A stretch of 9,262 bases of DNA. Source: Chloroflexota bacterium. GTDB taxonomy: Bacteria > Chloroflexota > Anaerolineae > Anaerolineales > Anaerolineaceae. Within the stretch, counting starts at the first letter, position 1. Each line of letters opens with the position of its first letter. The position numbers and the translations under genes are program-made. The stretch covers positions 1 through 9,262 of the forward strand of contig JAAZPN010000284.1 in the NCBI GenBank assembly GCA_012797215.1, given 5' to 3'. Of this stretch, positions 1-6,495 are shown one piece after another. Below the pieces are notes generated by a model, which was given only the letters and a program-made list of their open reading frames with translations, ran no database searches and had not been told where the DNA came from.

Positions 1-7
1 ATTCAGG

Positions 8-96
8 CGGGGAAGGAGGGATTCGAACCCTCGGTTGGATTTTACTCCAACAACCACTTAGCAGGCGGCCCCAATCGTCCACTCTGGCACCTCCCC
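8..96 (-). tRNA. tRNA-Ser(GCU)
   Basis: Read on the minus strand this folds as a class II tRNA. The 7-bp acceptor stem (GGGGAGG with CTTCCCC, one G-U) is complete. The anticodon loop CTGCTAA sits between GCCGC and GTGGT, giving anticodon GCU, which decodes AGC/AGU serine codons. A long variable arm contains GTTGGA and TCCAAC. The T arm is GAGGG-TTCGAAT-CCCTC and the discriminator base is G, as expected for serine tRNAs. The genome continues CCT after the discriminator, so the CCA tail is not encoded and must be added enzymatically. It lies 21 nt downstream of the second serine tRNA and probably shares its transcript. Confidence 0.96.
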
Positions 97-101
97 AGGT
101 A

Positions 102-115
102 CGGGCATCAGCCCG
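102..115 (-). other. Small hairpin in the spacer between two tRNA-Ser genes
   Basis: The 21-nt spacer between the two tRNAs contains a perfect 5-bp stem, CGGGC/GCCCG, around a 4-nt loop. There is no T-run after it, so it does not look like a terminator. It may be a processing determinant in the tandem tRNA precursor, or chance. Confidence 0.35.
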
Positions 116-117
116 AG

Positions 118-202
118 CGGAAGGAGTGGGATTCGAACCCACGATGGGTTTCCCCATACCTGTTTTCAAGACAGGCGCCTTTAGCCGCTCGGCCATCCCT
201 CC
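118..202 (-). tRNA. tRNA-Ser(UGA)
   Basis: This is a class II tRNA on the minus strand. The acceptor stem GGAGGGA pairs with TCCTTCC. The anticodon stem CCTGT/ACAGG encloses loop CTTGAAA, giving anticodon UGA, which reads UCN serine codons. The variable arm contains ATGGG and CCCAT. The T arm is GTGGG-TTCGAAT-CCCAC and the discriminator is G. CCA is not encoded. It is the first gene of a two-tRNA transcription unit and starts about 12 bp after the -10 box at 214-219. Confidence 0.96.
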
Positions 203-213
203 GTAGGGAAGCT

Positions 214-242
214 ATTCTAACATAAATCAATTCTTCGGGCAA
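214..242 (-). promoter_or_regulatory. Sigma-70-type promoter of the tRNA-Ser pair
   Basis: On the minus strand a -35-like TTGCCC (237-242) and a -10 TAGAAT (214-219, 5 of 6 consensus bases) are separated by exactly 17 bp. Predicted initiation at about 207 lies just before the mature 5' end of tRNA-Ser(UGA) at 202. Position, spacing and matches agree well with a stable-RNA promoter. Confidence 0.7.
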
Positions 243-311
243 GACGATTTCAACTGGTGACAACAACTCCAACCTGGGAGCTATCTCATTCAATATAGGC
301 TTTTAGCTGAT

Positions 312-2213
312 TCATTCCAGGTCTGGATTTATTTCCTCTTTGTTCACGCCTGGCGCATTCTTTTCAGGGACAGCGATGCGTGAGCCGCTTCCAAAGCGGA
401 AAGTAAGTGAGCCAAGTTGGATCAGGTCGCCATGGTAAAGCCGAATTCCTTTCACACCAACAGGCGCATAATTCACCCAGGTTCCAGCAGCGCTGCGGAA
501 ATCGGTCAGACGAAATTCGCCATCAGCGAGCATCCGCAGTTGGCAGTGCATAGGCTCAATAGCTGGGTCATCCAAAACGACATTACAGAGGTCCGGGTCG
601 CGCCCAAAAATGCTGATTTCCTGAGTTATTGCCACTGGTTTTTCTGGCGTCGGAATGTTTTCTGGGCTAAGTTTAGTCAGTGTTGCCAATATCTTTTGTG
701 GAGCTGTTGGCAGAGGCAAGATGGCTTCCGGAGAGCTTTCTGGAATCGGTTTGGCTTTCGGTCTTAGCAAAGCCGGCAGCACTACCAGCGCGGCTAACGC
801 GGCGAGCGCCGCGCCGAGGGCGACTAGAAGCCAGGGACTCTTTAAGATATCCAAATTGCTCGTGCTCCCAACCGGAACGGTACTTATTAAGATGTCGAAT
901 GGGGCCGTGCTTGCTTCCAGGCCAAGTTCGTCCTCCATTGCTATCTGCAAGGTCAGCTTCTCGACACCTGCATACTCAGCCAGCCTCAGAATGAAGCTGC
1001 TGTATGGCGCTTGAACATTTTCCTGCACGCTTTTACCATTAACGAGCAGACGCGCCGATGTAATATTCCTGGGATGCCCATCCACAAAATCGATTAGCGC
1101 TTGCACGGGGAGTTCCGAGGGGGTTACCATGCCGTCCTCGGATTGCTGCAGGGATAGTGTGTCCGGCAAATTGATGAAACTCAGCTTGGCAGGTTCCACC
1201 ACCACCTCAAAACTGGCGCTTGAGGAGCTAATTATTTCCTCTTCAAGCTGAAGTCGCACCGCGAGCGTTTGATTTCCACTTTTTCGGGCCAGAGAAAGAT
1301 AGGAGATAGCGTAGATTTTTCCCAGATTCTGTATGTACCCATTCGTTTCTGGCAGCGCTTCATTTCCGGAATAGATGAACAGACTTCCGCCGCTGCTTTC
1401 CGCGAGGTCCTGTAGGTAAGGAATTTGTGGGTAACCAGCAATAAAAGCTTCGCCTGCCAACCAGATGACAACCTTTATCTTTTTTTCTCGGGCAGTCTCC
1501 GTTAGAAGCTGAAGTGTTTTTGCGTCTTGCACAGTTGGAAGCCCGGTAACGTAGAGGATGATTTTATCCTTGCCGCTCTCCTCCATGCTCAAGGCGTCCA
1601 CGGCGCGCGTCAGGCTGGCAAGGTCTGATTTCAGAGAACGAAAGTTACCACTGTAAGCATCCAAAGCTGTAATGAGGGAACTGAAGTCTGAAAGTTGTTC
1701 GAATACATAGTCGGGGTTGATGTAGAGGCTGAAGCGGTCTTTCCCCTCCGAGTTGAAGGCATCAGAAAGCAGTTTGAATGCCCCCACAAGCTTAGAGTAG
1801 CGGGAAACGCCTTTTGGGTCGCGAGAATCGAGCGCAAAATCCGGGTTAACCACCAGCGTAAGATGGATGCCTTGATAATTCTCTTGCACATCCCGGGCAG
1901 GTACTGAATTTCCGTTTTCCAGAATAGTGAACGCGTTGGTGACGATTGGAGCGGCTGAGCCTATCGGGAGGTTGCGCGGCTTTACTTCTACCCGGATAAG
2001 CGGGAATTCCCGGTTTTCAATGTTTAGTATCTCCAGCGAAGGGGCTGCCTGGGTTCGCGCAGTTGCGCGGACTGGCAGCGCGACGCGCAGACAGAACGCC
2101 AGAAGGAGCACCAACAAGCAGGCATGTGAGAGCAATTTCCGGAAACCTAGCCAGCCGCAGCGGGCAGCGACCGGAGAGGTTGCCCCCAGTGGTTGAATCG
2201 GTTTCAAGCGCAT
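312..2213 (-). CDS. Membrane-anchored vWA-like protein with C-terminal cytoplasmic FHA domain
   Basis: A 633-residue protein. Residues 25-50 are a basic stretch followed by a hydrophobic segment ending near VRATA, a likely signal peptide or anchor. Residues about 116-310 resemble a von Willebrand factor A fold: a hydrophobic strand LTLVVNPD, helix-rich segments, then KIILYVTG and KVVIWLAG strands. The metal site is degenerate, because the usual DxSxS is replaced by NPDFA. A beta-rich, Ig-like region follows (about 335-445), then a transmembrane helix (about 460-485), a proline-rich linker, and an FHA domain (about 532-608) with GRD at 537-539, the conserved His556 and GTWVN at 577-581. FHA domains bind phosphothreonine peptides. 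The predicted topology is a large extracellular part and an FHA domain in the cytoplasm. The ATG lies 4 nt after the stop of the upstream membrane-protein gene, and its AGGA overlaps that stop region, which suggests translational coupling. The exact role is unknown. Confidence is high for the FHA domain and moderate for the vWA assignment. Confidence 0.85.
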   Translation of the reverse strand: MRLKPIQPLGATSPVAARCGWLGFRKLLSHACLLVLLLAFCLRVALPVRATARTQAAPSLEILNIENREFPLIRVEVKPRNLPIGSAAPIVTNAFTILENGNSVPARDVQENYQGIHLTLVVNPDFALDSRDPKGVSRYSKLVGAFKLLSDAFNSEGKDRFSLYINPDYVFEQLSDFSSLITALDAYSGNFRSLKSDLASLTRAVDALSMEESGKDKIILYVTGLPTVQDAKTLQLLTETAREKKIKVVIWLAGEAFIAGYPQIPYLQDLAESSGGSLFIYSGNEALPETNGYIQNLGKIYAISYLSLARKSGNQTLAVRLQLEEEIISSSSASFEVVVEPAKLSFINLPDTLSLQQSEDGMVTPSELPVQALIDFVDGHPRNITSARLLVNGKSVQENVQAPYSSFILRLAEYAGVEKLTLQIAMEDELGLEASTAPFDILISTVPVGSTSNLDILKSPWLLVALGAALAALAALVVLPALLRPKAKPIPESSPEAILPLPTAPQKILATLTKLSPENIPTPEKPVAITQEISIFGRDPDLCNVVLDDPAIEPMHCQLRMLADGEFRLTDFRSAAGTWVNYAPVGVKGIRLYHGDLIQLGSLTFRFGSGSRIAVPEKNAPGVNKEEINPDLE

Positions 2214-2217
2214 TGTC

Positions 2218-3195
2218 CTACTTTGTTGCTTCCGTGGTCAGAGCCTGAGAACCAATTGGCACGACGCGCGTTTTTTCCTTAAGCTCACGGTAAGCAAGTG
2301 CGCGGGCAGTCAGGTCATAGGCATTCAAGACGCCGAATGCAATCAACAGCAAAGGAAGGAGGAGCAACCAAAGCAGCGCAGAAACTAGCCCTGCAGCCGC
2401 GCTTATCCCGGGGGCTGAGGCGCGCAGCGCGAAGATGAGCGGCAGCGCCGCGGCAATCAATGGTACGCTCAAGACCAAGCCGCAAACCAATCGTATCAGG
2501 CCGAGGATGATATGCAGCACCAGCAGCGGACCGAGGTTCTGGGTGCTTAGCTCCCAGGCGCGTTCAATGGCTTGAAGCGGGTCAAGGTTTTCATCGACCA
2601 GCGCGATGGAGGCATTATGCACCAGCACGCGTGCTGCCCACCCGACTGGAATGAGCAGTATCAAGAATGGCAGCAGGCAGCACAGCCCCACACCCAGGGT
2701 GCCAATGATAAAAATCACAACCGGAACTGCCAACAGCCCAGCCAAAAGGACGCTCGCAATCGCTACTAACAGCCTCAGCAGAATTAAACGCCAATAGAAT
2801 GGTTTAAGCGCGTGGTGTAAAGCTTTAAAGTTGAGTTTTCCGTTTTCCTGCTCTTCTGCCAGGGCAGAACCTTTAATCACGCCGCCTACGCCGTATTCGC
2901 GCAGAAAAAATGCGATGAAGCTGATTAGAAGCACGCTGATAGCGATTCCGGCAGCCAACAAAAACCAGGTGTAACTTGGTACATCATGAAGAGACTCGCT
3001 CAGGCGTTCGAACATGGGGAAATACTTGCCTCCACCATCTCCCCAATGCCGCATGAGACGATCCCTGGATGAAAACTGATAAGAAAAACCTTGGCTGCCG
3101 CCCACCGCTGAGCCAGCTAAGAAACCGAAAAGCCAGAGAATCTTGTGCTTCCACACAATATTCCAGGCTTTCTTCAGGATTTCTGAGTAATTCAT
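2218..3195 (-). CDS. Polytopic membrane protein of unknown function
   Basis: A 325-residue hydrophobic protein. The N-terminus (MNYSEILKKAWNIVWKHK) is amphipathic and runs into a short hydrophobic segment (about 19-33). Further membrane segments lie at about 74-98, 137-165, 168-192, 220-255 and 262-292. A soluble loop (about 35-70) is rich in Gly, Arg and Asp. The segment DPLQAIERAWELSTQNLGPL resembles the repeat-like 'A-W-x-L-x-x-x-N' motif of the membrane domain found in glycerophosphodiester phosphodiesterases and DUF975-type proteins, but no catalytic domain is present, so no enzymatic role can be given. GAGAGG about 5 nt before the ATG is a good ribosome binding site. It lies 21 nt after guaA and 4 nt before the FHA gene, so all three are probably co-transcribed. 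The close link with the FHA protein suggests a shared envelope function, which is inference. Confidence 0.8.
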   Translation of the reverse strand: MNYSEILKKAWNIVWKHKILWLFGFLAGSAVGGSQGFSYQFSSRDRLMRHWGDGGGKYFPMFERLSESLHDVPSYTWFLLAAGIAISVLLISFIAFFLREYGVGGVIKGSALAEEQENGKLNFKALHHALKPFYWRLILLRLLVAIASVLLAGLLAVPVVIFIIGTLGVGLCCLLPFLILLIPVGWAARVLVHNASIALVDENLDPLQAIERAWELSTQNLGPLLVLHIILGLIRLVCGLVLSVPLIAAALPLIFALRASAPGISAAAGLVSALLWLLLLPLLLIAFGVLNAYDLTARALAYRELKEKTRVVPIGSQALTTEATK

Positions 3196-3216
3196 AATTC
3201 CTCTCTTGTTCCGGGG

Positions 3217-4779
3217 TCATTCCCATTCAATTGTCGCGGGCGGTTTGCTGGTAATATCATACACCACCCTGTTCACGCGCGGAACCTCATTCACAATCCG
3301 GTTAGCCGCTCTTGCCAGCAATTCATAGGGTAGGCGCGCCCAATCGGCGGTCATAAAATCGCTCGTGGAGACCGCGCGCAGGGCAATTACTTCCTGATAA
3401 CTGCGCTGATCGCCCATCACTCCAACGGACCTGACTGGCAGAAGCACTGCAAAAGCCTGTGAACTTCCGGTTGGCTGTCCTTCGGCGCTCTCGACCAAAG
3501 TTAACAATCCTTCTTTCTCAAGTTCCGAGGTAAAAATTGCGTCCGCCTGCCGCAAGGTGTCCAGTCGTTCATGCGTAATCTCTCCCAGGCAGCGCACCGC
3601 CAGACCCGGGCCAGGAAAGGGCTGCCGCCAGACCAACGCGTGGGGTAAGCCCAGAGCTACGCCCACCGCCCGCACTTCATCCTTAAAGAGCAAACGCAAT
3701 GGTTCGACAAGCTCAAAATTCATTTCAGAAGGCAATGCGCCGACATTATGGTGGCTCTTAATGCGGTGCGCTTGCGAAGCGCCTAATCCCTGGGATTCCA
3801 CAACATCGGGATAGATAGTGCCCTGTACCAAGAATTTGGGGTTTCCAACTTCGCGGGCGAACGCTTCAAACTCACGGATAAATGCCTCACCAATGATTTT
3901 GCGTTTTTGTTCCGGGTCTGTCACGCCCTTCAGCTTCACTAGAAAGCGCTGCGATGCATCCACGACCCGCAGCGGTTCGCCGGGGAGGTGTTCGAAGGCT
4001 TTCACAACCTGTTCCCGCTCTCCCAGGCGAAGCAGACCGGTATCCACAAAGACGCTGCGCACATTCGCGCCAAGCGCTTCGCGGGCAAGGGCATTCGCTA
4101 CGCTGGAATCGACACCGCCGCTGACTGCCGAAAGCACGCTTCGACCGGCTGCTTGCTCCCGGATGCGGACGATACTCTCTTGAATAATGGATTCAGTCGT
4201 CCAATCTGACGCGCAGCCGCAAATTTCCAGCACGAAACGCTTTAATATTTCTGTGCCAAGCGGGGTATGGCGAACTTCTGGGTGGAACTGCAAACCAAAC
4301 CTTTTCTTTGCATAATCCCCGACTGCCGCAATCGGACAATTTGCGGAGCTCGCCAGCACATCCCATCCTTTCGGGGGCTTAGTAAGTTGATCGCCGTGAG
4401 ACATCCAGACCGTTTGGTTGCCTTGCGGCAGAAGCGGATTTTCTTTAGTTATGCTTATCTCCGCCAGGCCGTATTCGTGGTGGCCTGCCCGGCTGACTTC
4501 ACCGGCCAAAGCGTGCGCGAGGGCTTGCATTCCATAACAGATTCCCAGGATAGGCAGTTGGCTCTCCAGTAAAGCGTTTGGAATTGTTGGAGCGCCTTGC
4601 GCGTAGGCGGACTCAGGACCGCCTGAAAGGATAAACCCGCGCGTCTCGGCTTCTAATTGGCTAAGCTTGGGGTCGTTCCACGCCAGGATTTCGCTGTATA
4701 CCCGAGCTTCGCGAACGCGTCGGGCAATCAACTGAGTGTATTGGGATCCAAAATCGACAATGATGATTTTTTCAGTCAT
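3217..4779 (-). CDS. guaA: GMP synthase (glutamine-hydrolysing)
   Basis: Converts XMP, ATP and glutamine to GMP in the cytoplasm, the last step of guanine-nucleotide synthesis. With the ATG start the protein has 520 residues, close to the family norm. An N-terminal class I glutamine amidotransferase domain (about 4-190) carries the nucleophile in GICYGM (Cys81) and the His/Glu pair in FHPE (His166, Glu168). The ATP-pyrophosphatase domain has the P-loop SGGVDSS (about 220-226). The C-terminal dimerisation domain ends in the hallmark KPPATIEWE. The ATG is preferred because homologues begin directly with M-x-x-KIIIVDFGSQYTQL. An in-frame TTG at 4797 would add six residues and overlap the xpt stop as TTGA. 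Neither start has a clear Shine-Dalgarno sequence, so translation may be coupled to xpt, which ends 14 nt upstream and supplies XMP. Confidence 0.97.
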   Translation of the reverse strand: MTEKIIIVDFGSQYTQLIARRVREARVYSEILAWNDPKLSQLEAETRGFILSGGPESAYAQGAPTIPNALLESQLPILGICYGMQALAHALAGEVSRAGHHEYGLAEISITKENPLLPQGNQTVWMSHGDQLTKPPKGWDVLASSANCPIAAVGDYAKKRFGLQFHPEVRHTPLGTEILKRFVLEICGCASDWTTESIIQESIVRIREQAAGRSVLSAVSGGVDSSVANALAREALGANVRSVFVDTGLLRLGEREQVVKAFEHLPGEPLRVVDASQRFLVKLKGVTDPEQKRKIIGEAFIREFEAFAREVGNPKFLVQGTIYPDVVESQGLGASQAHRIKSHHNVGALPSEMNFELVEPLRLLFKDEVRAVGVALGLPHALVWRQPFPGPGLAVRCLGEITHERLDTLRQADAIFTSELEKEGLLTLVESAEGQPTGSSQAFAVLLPVRSVGVMGDQRSYQEVIALRAVSTSDFMTADWARLPYELLARAANRIVNEVPRVNRVVYDITSKPPATIEWE

Positions 4780-4793
4780 GTTTGTGCGCCAGA

Positions 4794-5366
4794 TCAATTC
4801 GAGAAAATGATTTTGCCGTCGTCCATGGAAGTGATTGTTACCAAGGAGTGAATTGGAATATTAAGATACGAAAGCAGGTTGCGACCGCCTTCGAATGACT
4901 TTTCGATCAATGTCCCAATCCCAACTACCTGGGCGCCGGCAACCTGTGCCAGACGCACCAGCCCGGCTATTGTCGCGCCGGATGCGAGAAAGTCATCAAT
5001 GATTAGGATGCGCTCGTCTCTGCCGAGATACTCTGGGGAGACAATCAACTCCACGTTATTTCCCTTAGTATGAGAAGGAGCCACAGTCAGGTAGACTTCG
5101 TTTGGCATAGTAATCGGTTTTGTTTTTCGGGCATAAACCACCGGGATGCCCAGGTATTTGCCCGTCATCAAAGCCGGGGCGATGCCTGAAATTTCCGCGG
5201 TAAGCACTTTTTCGGCGCTTAGATCAACAAATAGCCGCGCGAATTCGGCTCCGCACGCGTCCATGAGTTTTGGGTCCACCTGGTGATTGATAAAACGGTC
5301 CACTTTCAGGATGCCAGAACCAAGATTTTTTCCATCCCTTAAGATTCGTTGTTTCAACAGTTCCAT
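4794..5366 (-). CDS. xpt: Xanthine phosphoribosyltransferase
   Basis: Transfers the phosphoribosyl group of PRPP to xanthine, giving XMP, the substrate of the GuaA enzyme encoded next. The 190-residue protein matches Xpt along its length: MELLKQRIL at the start, ILKVDRFINHQVDP (about 19-32), SGIAPALMTGKYLG, the PRPP-binding loop ILIIDDFLASGAT (about 120-132), and GIGTLIEKSFEGGR. The start was set at 5366 because AAGGAG lies 7 nt upstream and homologues begin at MEXLKXXI; an in-frame TTG at 5387 would add seven residues that are not typical of the family. It is the first gene of the xpt-guaA-membrane protein-FHA cluster. The leader lacks a recognisable guanine riboswitch, unlike many Firmicutes xpt genes. 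Confidence 0.95.
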   Translation of the reverse strand: MELLKQRILRDGKNLGSGILKVDRFINHQVDPKLMDACGAEFARLFVDLSAEKVLTAEISGIAPALMTGKYLGIPVVYARKTKPITMPNEVYLTVAPSHTKGNNVELIVSPEYLGRDERILIIDDFLASGATIAGLVRLAQVAGAQVVGIGTLIEKSFEGGRNLLSYLNIPIHSLVTITSMDDGKIIFSN

Positions 5367-5373
5367 GCTATTT

Positions 5374-5389
5374 CTCCTTGAGGGCAAGG
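5374..5389 (-). promoter_or_regulatory. xpt ribosome binding site within a possible hairpin
   Basis: On the minus strand the Shine-Dalgarno AAGGAG (5374-5379) is 7 nt before the xpt ATG and fixes that start. Four of its bases are also part of a perfect 5-bp inverted repeat, CCTTG-CCCT-CAAGG (5376-5389). If it forms in the mRNA, this hairpin would partly mask the site. The repeat is seen directly; a regulatory role is inference. Confidence 0.5.
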
Positions 5390-5401
5390 CTGGATTTGTA
5401 G

Positions 5402-5431
5402 TAGATACGCGAGCATCCGTCTGCTTGTCAG
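5402..5431 (-). promoter_or_regulatory. Candidate promoter of the xpt-guaA operon
   Basis: On the minus strand CTGACA (5426-5431, 5 of 6 to the -35 consensus) is followed after 18 bp by TATCTA (5402-5407, 3 of 6 to -10). This would give a leader of about 30 nt. The weak -10 keeps confidence low. An alternative -10 TAAACT at 5452-5457 has no good -35 partner. Confidence 0.3.
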
Positions 5432-5440
5432 GCTGAGAGG

Positions 5441-5461
5441 ACGCTTTGCATAGTTTAGCGT
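5441..5461. repeat. Short inverted repeat upstream of xpt
   Basis: ACGCT (5441-5445) and AGCGT (5457-5461) form a perfect 5-bp inverted repeat with half-site centres 16 bp apart. It lies just upstream of the candidate xpt promoter, where a regulator could bind. The match is short and may be chance. Confidence 0.25.
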
Positions 5462-5484
5462 TGATTACTCGTCATTGAATGAAC

Positions 5485-5520
5485 AAAGACCAAGCCTTCC
5501 GACTGGGAAGTTTAGTCTTT
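5485..5520 (-). terminator. Hairpin overlapping the phzF stop codon, possible terminator
   Basis: On the minus strand the last codons and stop of phzF form one arm of a hairpin. AAAGAC pairs with GTCTTT (outer stem) and CTTCC pairs with GGAAG (inner stem) around loop CAGTC, with an imperfect TAAA/GCTTG middle. The 3' arm ends TCTTTGTTC, a weak U-rich tail, so termination may be inefficient and phzF could read into xpt. Confidence 0.4.
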
Positions 5521-6312
5521 TTGATGAAGCAAGTCACCCTGGGAGACGGTGACGGCCTTACCGCCAATGTACACCCGGTCTGTGCCCAAGCGAACCCAAA
5601 CTTCCCCACCGCGCGCGGAGGCTTGGTAGGCAAAGAATTTGGTTTTATTCATGCGTTCAGCATAATACGGCGCGAGCGTGCAGTGCGCCATGCCAGTTAC
5701 AGGATCTTCGGGGATGCCTGTGACCGGCGAAAAGAAGCGTGAAATAAAATCGTAGCGTTCTTTACAGGGTGCGGTAATAATCACATCCGGTTGTGGCAAA
5801 GTGGAAATCTTCTTAAAATCCGGCGCAAAGCTTCGCACCGCATCGGAATTCTCCAGCTCTGCCAGAATAACCTGGTTGTTGACAACTGCAGCCGCGAGCG
5901 GCTCTTGGCCGAGCACCTCAATTAATTGCTCCGTGACCGGCACAGAAACGGGATCCCGTCGGGGCATGTCCAGTTCTATCGTCCCGCGTGAGAAGCTGGC
6001 GGTAATTGTTCCGCTCAAAGTCTGGAACTTAATGGTCTCATCCGGTTCGTAGAAGCCAAATTCGTAAAGGATGTGCGCGCTTGCCAGAGTGGCGTGACCG
6101 CAGAGTTCGACTTCCGTTTTGGGGGTAAACCAGCGCAAATGGTAACCTTCTCCTTTGGGAAAAAGGAAAGCTGTCTCGGAAAGCGCCATTTCAGCGGCGA
6201 CATTCTGCATCCATTCCGCGCTGCGCGGCGCTTGCAAAAGGCATACTGCTGCTGGGTTTCCCCGGAAGGGTTCAACGGCAAAAGCATCAACATGATAGAT
6301 GGGTATCTTCAT
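5512..6312 (-). CDS. PhzF-family isomerase
   Basis: A 266-residue cytoplasmic protein of the PhzF/YddE family, which share the diaminopimelate-epimerase fold. Visible signatures are the N-terminal YHVDAFAVEPFRGNPAAV, the catalytic glutamate in LSETAF (Glu46), ELCGHATLAS (about 69-78), RFFSP (192-196), EDPVTGMAH (202-210), SARGGE (232-237) and YIGGKAV near the C-terminus. All active-site motifs are intact and length is normal. PhzF itself isomerises a phenazine precursor, but most members lie outside phenazine clusters and have no known substrate; no phenazine genes are present here, so a specific reaction cannot be named. AGGAG lies 7 nt before the ATG. The gene has its own promoter and is 145 bp upstream of xpt, so it is probably a separate unit. 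Confidence 0.93.
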   Translation of the reverse strand: MKIPIYHVDAFAVEPFRGNPAAVCLLQAPRSAEWMQNVAAEMALSETAFLFPKGEGYHLRWFTPKTEVELCGHATLASAHILYEFGFYEPDETIKFQTLSGTITASFSRGTIELDMPRRDPVSVPVTEQLIEVLGQEPLAAAVVNNQVILAELENSDAVRSFAPDFKKISTLPQPDVIITAPCKERYDFISRFFSPVTGIPEDPVTGMAHCTLAPYYAERMNKTKFFAYQASARGGEVWVRLGTDRVYIGGKAVTVSQGDLLHQKD

Positions 6313-6340
6313 GGCGAACTCCTCGTTTCTGGTTTTGTTG

Positions 6341-6369
6341 ATTCTATCCTAATTCATGCTTGCTGTGGA
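6341..6369 (-). promoter_or_regulatory. Promoter of the phzF-family gene
   Basis: On the minus strand TCCACA (6364-6369, 4 of 6) and TAGAAT (6341-6346, 5 of 6) are separated by 17 bp. Predicted initiation leaves a leader of about 22 nt that contains the AGGAG ribosome binding site. The -10 is the same TAGAAT hexamer used before the tRNA pair. Confidence 0.55.
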
Positions 6370-6435
6370 GAGAAATGTGGTTTTTTTTTGATATATTTCT
6401 GATGATCTTAACCCCTGTGGAATACAAAGGCGGCC

Positions 6436-6449
6436 GCTCATCGTTGAGC
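6436..6449. repeat. Short inverted repeat in the divergent intergenic region
   Basis: GCTCA (6436-6440) and TGAGC (6445-6449) flank the 4-bp TCGT, a perfect 5-bp inverted repeat. It lies about 12 bp upstream of the -35-like box of the L,D-transpeptidase gene, a plausible place for a regulator, but it is short. The rest of the 183-bp region between the divergent genes holds their two promoters, a run of nine T (6381-6389) and nothing else that I recognise. Confidence 0.25.
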
Positions 6450-6461
6450 TTGTACCAATTT

Positions 6462-6489
6462 TTGTGCGTTTTTACAGAACGGGTATAAT
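6462..6489 (+). promoter_or_regulatory. Promoter of the L,D-transpeptidase gene, likely leaderless
   Basis: A perfect TATAAT (6484-6489) lies 16 bp after TTGTGC (6462-6467, 3 of 6 to the -35 consensus). Transcription normally starts about 7 bp after the -10, which here is the A of the ATG at 6496. There is no room for a ribosome binding site, so the mRNA is probably leaderless. Confidence 0.65.
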
Positions 6490-6495
6490 GCCGGC

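Noticed and set aside
265..282. Terminator after the FHA gene (AGCTCC/GGAGTT stem on the minus strand)
   Set aside because: The stem is only 6 bp with a G-U pair and the following sequence is not a real T-run, so it is too weak to call.
1927..2248. Plus-strand open frames opposite the FHA gene
   Set aside because: They have low-complexity, Arg/Ser-rich translations, no ribosome binding site and no family resemblance; they are shadows of the minus-strand gene.
5367..5511. Guanine riboswitch upstream of xpt
   Set aside because: The conserved purine-riboswitch junction sequences and paired loops are absent; only a loose resemblance (ATCTACTAC) was found.
5512..6312. Phenazine biosynthesis cluster
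   Set aside because: Only a PhzF-family protein is present; no other phenazine genes are nearby, and the family is widespread with unknown substrates.
6381..6389. Run of nine T as a terminator or phase-variation tract
   Set aside because: No stable hairpin precedes it. It lies between divergent promoters, outside any coding region, at a length where slippage is possible but not indicated.
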